From positions 1 to 14,086 of the forward strand of contig JBDRGC010000339.1 in assembly GCA_043818215.1 (NCBI GenBank): DNA of 14,086 bases, written 5' to 3'. Positions 11,985-14,086 of this stretch are shown here, piece after piece (the stretch's first letter is position 1; every line of letters starts with the position of its first letter). The stretch is from JBDRGC01 sp043818215 (lineage in GTDB: Bacteria > Chloroflexota > Anaerolineae > Anaerolineales > UBA11858). The translations under genes were made by a program, and so were the position numbers. The notes below the pieces were generated by a model. That model did not search any database. It was not told the DNA's origin and worked only from the letters and a program-made list of their open reading frames with translations.

Positions 11985-12929
11985 TTAGAGATAGCTGTAA
12001 TGCTCGTTGTTGTCACTATGTACAAGTTTCCGTTTATTGGATTTATGTTCATAAAGACCCCTATCGGCTTCACTGAGCAATTCTTTGAACTGAATATCAC
12101 TGAGCGGAATGTCACTTTGAGGAACAAATTGAGTGACCCCAATGCTGATGGAAAGTTCGTAACGGCCGTTTGTGGCATTATATGCATCCACTTTTTTCTG
12201 GATGCGTTCGGTGATATGGTGTACATCGTCTCCTGAGGCCTGGATTGCTAACATCGCAAACTCATCGCCGCCCACGCGAGAGACAATATCCGATGTGCGA
12301 AAAGTATCCTTGAGAATTGTGGCCGTAACGATGAGGGCATGGTCACCTTCTAAGTGTCCAAAAGTATCGTTGATTTGTTTCAAGCCATCGAGGTCCACCA
12401 CCATTATCAATAACGGGTGCTTTTTTCGCTGGGCCAATTTGATAGTCTGTTGAGATAGAGAAAAAAATCCGCGCCGGTTATATAACCCGGTAAGATCATC
12501 TAGCATAGCCAGCTGTTTTAAAATTTCCCCGTCTTTGTGCCGCACAATAGCATAACAAATAGCCCTCGACAAAGACATGCCATTGACGTCTCCTTTTACC
12601 AGGTAGTCTTGCGCTCCTGATCGAACGGCTTGTATTCCCCCCCCTTCATCCTCGAACGCGGTTAGCACCACAATGGGGATTTTGGGAATCTGCTCATGTA
12701 GTGTTCTAAAGGTTTGGAATCCTTGAGTATCAGGCAGTGTCAGATCAAGCAACACAATATCAAAGTGTTCTTCTTTTGCTAATTCGATGGCCTCGTCAAG
12801 TCGAGTGACATGTTTCCAATTCAGAGATATATCCCCCACGCCGGATATCGAATCCATCATGGTGTGCGCATAATTTTTACTATCCTCTACAAACAAGGCT
12901 TTATATATATGATCGTCCATTTTTACCAT
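11985..12929 (-). CDS. Response regulator with GGDEF domain (diguanylate cyclase)
   Basis: This is a two-domain signalling protein that should make cyclic di-GMP from two GTP when its receiver is phosphorylated. The receiver (1-about 128) has the acidic pair E15-D16, phospho-acceptor Asp62 in IVLLDLTLPD, Thr90 and Lys112. A short helix leads to DDLTGLYNRRGF (144-155) and the catalytic GGDEF (220-224, in RVGGDEFAML). The inhibitory I-site RxxD is intact (RTSD 211-214, five residues before GGDEF), so product feedback is expected. No EAL domain or membrane segment follows, so it is cytoplasmic. Its sensor kinase is not in the window. Codons and base composition look more AT-rich by eye than the adjacent yifB. 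ATG 12929 has AGGGAT directly before it; ATG 12920 is an equally credible start. Confidence 0.95.
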   Translation of the reverse strand: MVKMDDHIYKALFVEDSKNYAHTMMDSISGVGDISLNWKHVTRLDEAIELAKEEHFDIVLLDLTLPDTQGFQTFRTLHEQIPKIPIVVLTAFEDEGGGIQAVRSGAQDYLVKGDVNGMSLSRAICYAIVRHKDGEILKQLAMLDDLTGLYNRRGFFSLSQQTIKLAQRKKHPLLIMVVDLDGLKQINDTFGHLEGDHALIVTATILKDTFRTSDIVSRVGGDEFAMLAIQASGDDVHHITERIQKKVDAYNATNGRYELSISIGVTQFVPQSDIPLSDIQFKELLSEADRGLYEHKSNKRKLVHSDNNEHYSYL

Positions 12930-12968
12930 ATCCCTAAAAGTTGATACCGGCTCGAAGATTATCTCGCT

Positions 12969-12984
12969 TGCTAAGATTTTAGCA
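12969..12984. promoter_or_regulatory. Small perfect palindrome upstream of the GGDEF gene
   Basis: TGCTAA-GATT-TTAGCA, 40 bp before the start codon. A GATAAT that could act as -10 lies just downstream on the minus strand (about 12964-12959). It could be an operator or a weak hairpin. Confidence 0.3.
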
Positions 12985-13029
12985 TGGCATCAATGACGGG
13001 TCAACCTGCGCCTGGTTCGGCTGTTCGTG

Positions 13030-13078
13030 GTGTGTGGAGGGTGGAGGGTGGAGGGTGGGTGTGGCGTGGAGGGTGGGC
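13030..13078. repeat. GGTGGAG heptamer array between GNAT and GGDEF genes
   Basis: Units GGTGGAG/GGTGGGT and variants on the plus strand, ending about 14 bp before the GNAT stop codon. Four closely spaced GGG runs make it a candidate G-quadruplex. The rest of the 162-bp spacer holds only the small palindrome at 12969. Confidence 0.8.
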
Positions 13079-13091
13079 ACTTAGATGCCGC

Positions 13092-14066
13092 TCACAACTT
13101 CGCTTCCATCCACAGCAAAGTGCTTTCAGGTGTGAATCCGGCACTTTGCAAAGCCTCAACCGCTCGCCCGGCAGGATAATCCAGAGATACTGGGCGGCGG
13201 AGATATTGCTCCTGGCGGATAAATGGCAGCAGAGACTCCAGGGCAGCATCTTCACTTTCGGGCCGGGCTGCCAGCCAGAAGCGGTCGGCGTGAGACCGGG
13301 ATGCCTGCCAGGATAGCACCCCGAGCAAGCGATTGTCCCGCTGAATCGCCCACTGCCGGATATAAGTCTCGGTGAAGAAACGGTGCGCCATGCCCCAGAG
13401 ACCAGGGCGCAACGCGGGGATTTTCAAAGGCAGATGCCAGCGTATCTCTTTGGGGTAATTTTGCTCTAGCCAGGTGCGTTGCCGAGACCAATGGCGGAAT
13501 TTCCGCGGGGTGACGTTCACCCCCTGAGGGGTCTCACCCGGCAGCATTTCGGGTTTGATGTTCCAGGTAGTCCGCCGGGCACGCGGTTCGAATCCCAGCG
13601 AGGCATAAAGGTTGGCCGCTGTTGGGTTGTCATCCCGTACTTGAAGCCAGACAGCCTGCGCCCAGCGTTGACGGGATTTCTGTAAAGCCGCCTCGGTGAG
13701 GGCGCGGGCAATCCCCCTACGGCGGTATTCGGGGTACACAGAAATATTGGCGATCATAAAAATGCGGCGGCCAGGGGTGAAGAAGGAAACCATACTCAAG
13801 TTGCCGACAAGTCTGCCCCCCTCTTCCCAGACAAAACCTGCCAGGGGAAAAGATGTTCGGCCGTTTGCCATAGCAGTCCATCGACTGAGGCCTTTGTCTT
13901 TGGCAGCCGCGCGCATGCGACTCAGGTAGCGTTTGCCATCGGGGTCCATGCTATCGCCAAAGCAGAATTCGATCAGATCAGCAGCTGCGGTCATATCGCG
14001 GCGCGCGTCGAAGGGGCGTAAGTGTTTGTTGTGAGATGATTTGAATGTCGAGCTAATAACAGCCAT
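13092..14066 (-). CDS. GNAT-family N-acetyltransferase with unrecognised C-terminal domain
   Basis: It transfers an acetyl group from acetyl-CoA; the substrate is unknown. The N-terminal GNAT domain (about residues 14-170) shows LAGFVWEEGGRLVGNLSMV (75-93), the acetyl-CoA loop VYPEYRRRGIARALTEAAL (110-128) and the C-terminal part of the fold in VRDDNPTAANLYASLGFEP (143-161). The remaining 150 residues contain YIRQWAIQRDNRLLGVLSWQASRS and LLWMEAKL, and end with a GNAT-like strand pattern. A second, degenerate GNAT repeat is likely, as in other tandem-GNAT proteins. The protein is 324 residues and cytoplasmic, with no signal peptide. A GGTGGAG array touches the ATG directly and no Shine-Dalgarno is visible. 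Confidence 0.85.
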   Translation of the reverse strand: MAVISSTFKSSHNKHLRPFDARRDMTAAADLIEFCFGDSMDPDGKRYLSRMRAAAKDKGLSRWTAMANGRTSFPLAGFVWEEGGRLVGNLSMVSFFTPGRRIFMIANISVYPEYRRRGIARALTEAALQKSRQRWAQAVWLQVRDDNPTAANLYASLGFEPRARRTTWNIKPEMLPGETPQGVNVTPRKFRHWSRQRTWLEQNYPKEIRWHLPLKIPALRPGLWGMAHRFFTETYIRQWAIQRDNRLLGVLSWQASRSHADRFWLAARPESEDAALESLLPFIRQEQYLRRPVSLDYPAGRAVEALQSAGFTPESTLLWMEAKL

Positions 14067-14086
14067 GAGGGTGGAGGGTGGAGGGT
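14067..14086. repeat. GGTGGAG heptamer array touching the GNAT start codon (runs off the window)
   Basis: Three units of GAGGGTG on the plus strand directly adjoin the ATG. On the sense strand the leader is CCACCCT repeats. Same unit as 13030-13078, so one GNAT gene is bracketed by two direct copies. Confidence 0.8.

Overview
The window reads as a chromosomal segment of a free-living bacterium, most likely a member of the Chloroflexota (Anaerolineae-like). This placement is inference. It rests on arrays of 7-8 bp G-rich/C-rich repeats scattered through genes and spacers, a dihydroorotase closer to the animal CAD domain than to E. coli PyrC, and an OMP decarboxylase-orotate phosphoribosyltransferase fusion. 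There is no rRNA, tRNA, CRISPR array or insertion-sequence transposase.

Layout, left to right. 1-2259 (-): the first 12 codons of an unidentified gene, then an Eco57I/PglX-like N6-adenine DNA methyltransferase that seems to lack its C-terminal target-recognition part. 2260-2403: a divergent promoter region with an exact GAAC-N4-GTTC (LexA-type) palindrome. 2404-3189 (+): nadE, ammonia-dependent NAD+ synthetase. 3245-3298: a hairpin between convergent genes. 3331-8671 (-): a pyrimidine cluster transcribed leftward in the order pyrC, pyrB, pyrF-pyrE fusion, pyrD, giving every step from carbamoyl phosphate to UMP; carA/carB are not here. 8672-9556: a long non-coding leader with repeats, a 17-bp perfect inverted repeat, two tandem intrinsic terminators and a good sigma70-type promoter. 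9557-10193 (-): a small protein plus HNH nuclease pair. 10404-12929 (-): a REC-GGDEF response regulator followed after 9 bp by the YifB/ComM AAA+ ATPase. 13092-14066 (-): a GNAT-family acetyltransferase.

The most striking feature is the repeat family. Arrays of 7-bp (sometimes 8-bp) units fill the spacers of the pyr cluster and have also entered three of its four genes in frame. PyrFE carries a 77-residue array inside its OMP decarboxylase domain and a second array in the interdomain linker. PyrC carries a five-residue repeat (15 bp, alternating 7- and 8-bp units) and a repeat-derived C-terminus. PyrD carries two short proline-rich patches. Catalytic motifs are intact on both sides of each insertion. 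Within genes the higher-order period is a multiple of three, so changes in copy number would keep the frame. The same arrays lie next to the start codons of pyrD, pyrFE, pyrC and the GNAT gene, where no Shine-Dalgarno is visible, always with the pyrimidine-rich strand as the sense strand.

Second in interest are the pyr leader (promoter, about 75 nt, terminator, second terminator), which could be an attenuator or a small RNA gene, and the small-protein/HNH pair, which is organised like a toxin-antitoxin or nuclease-partner module.
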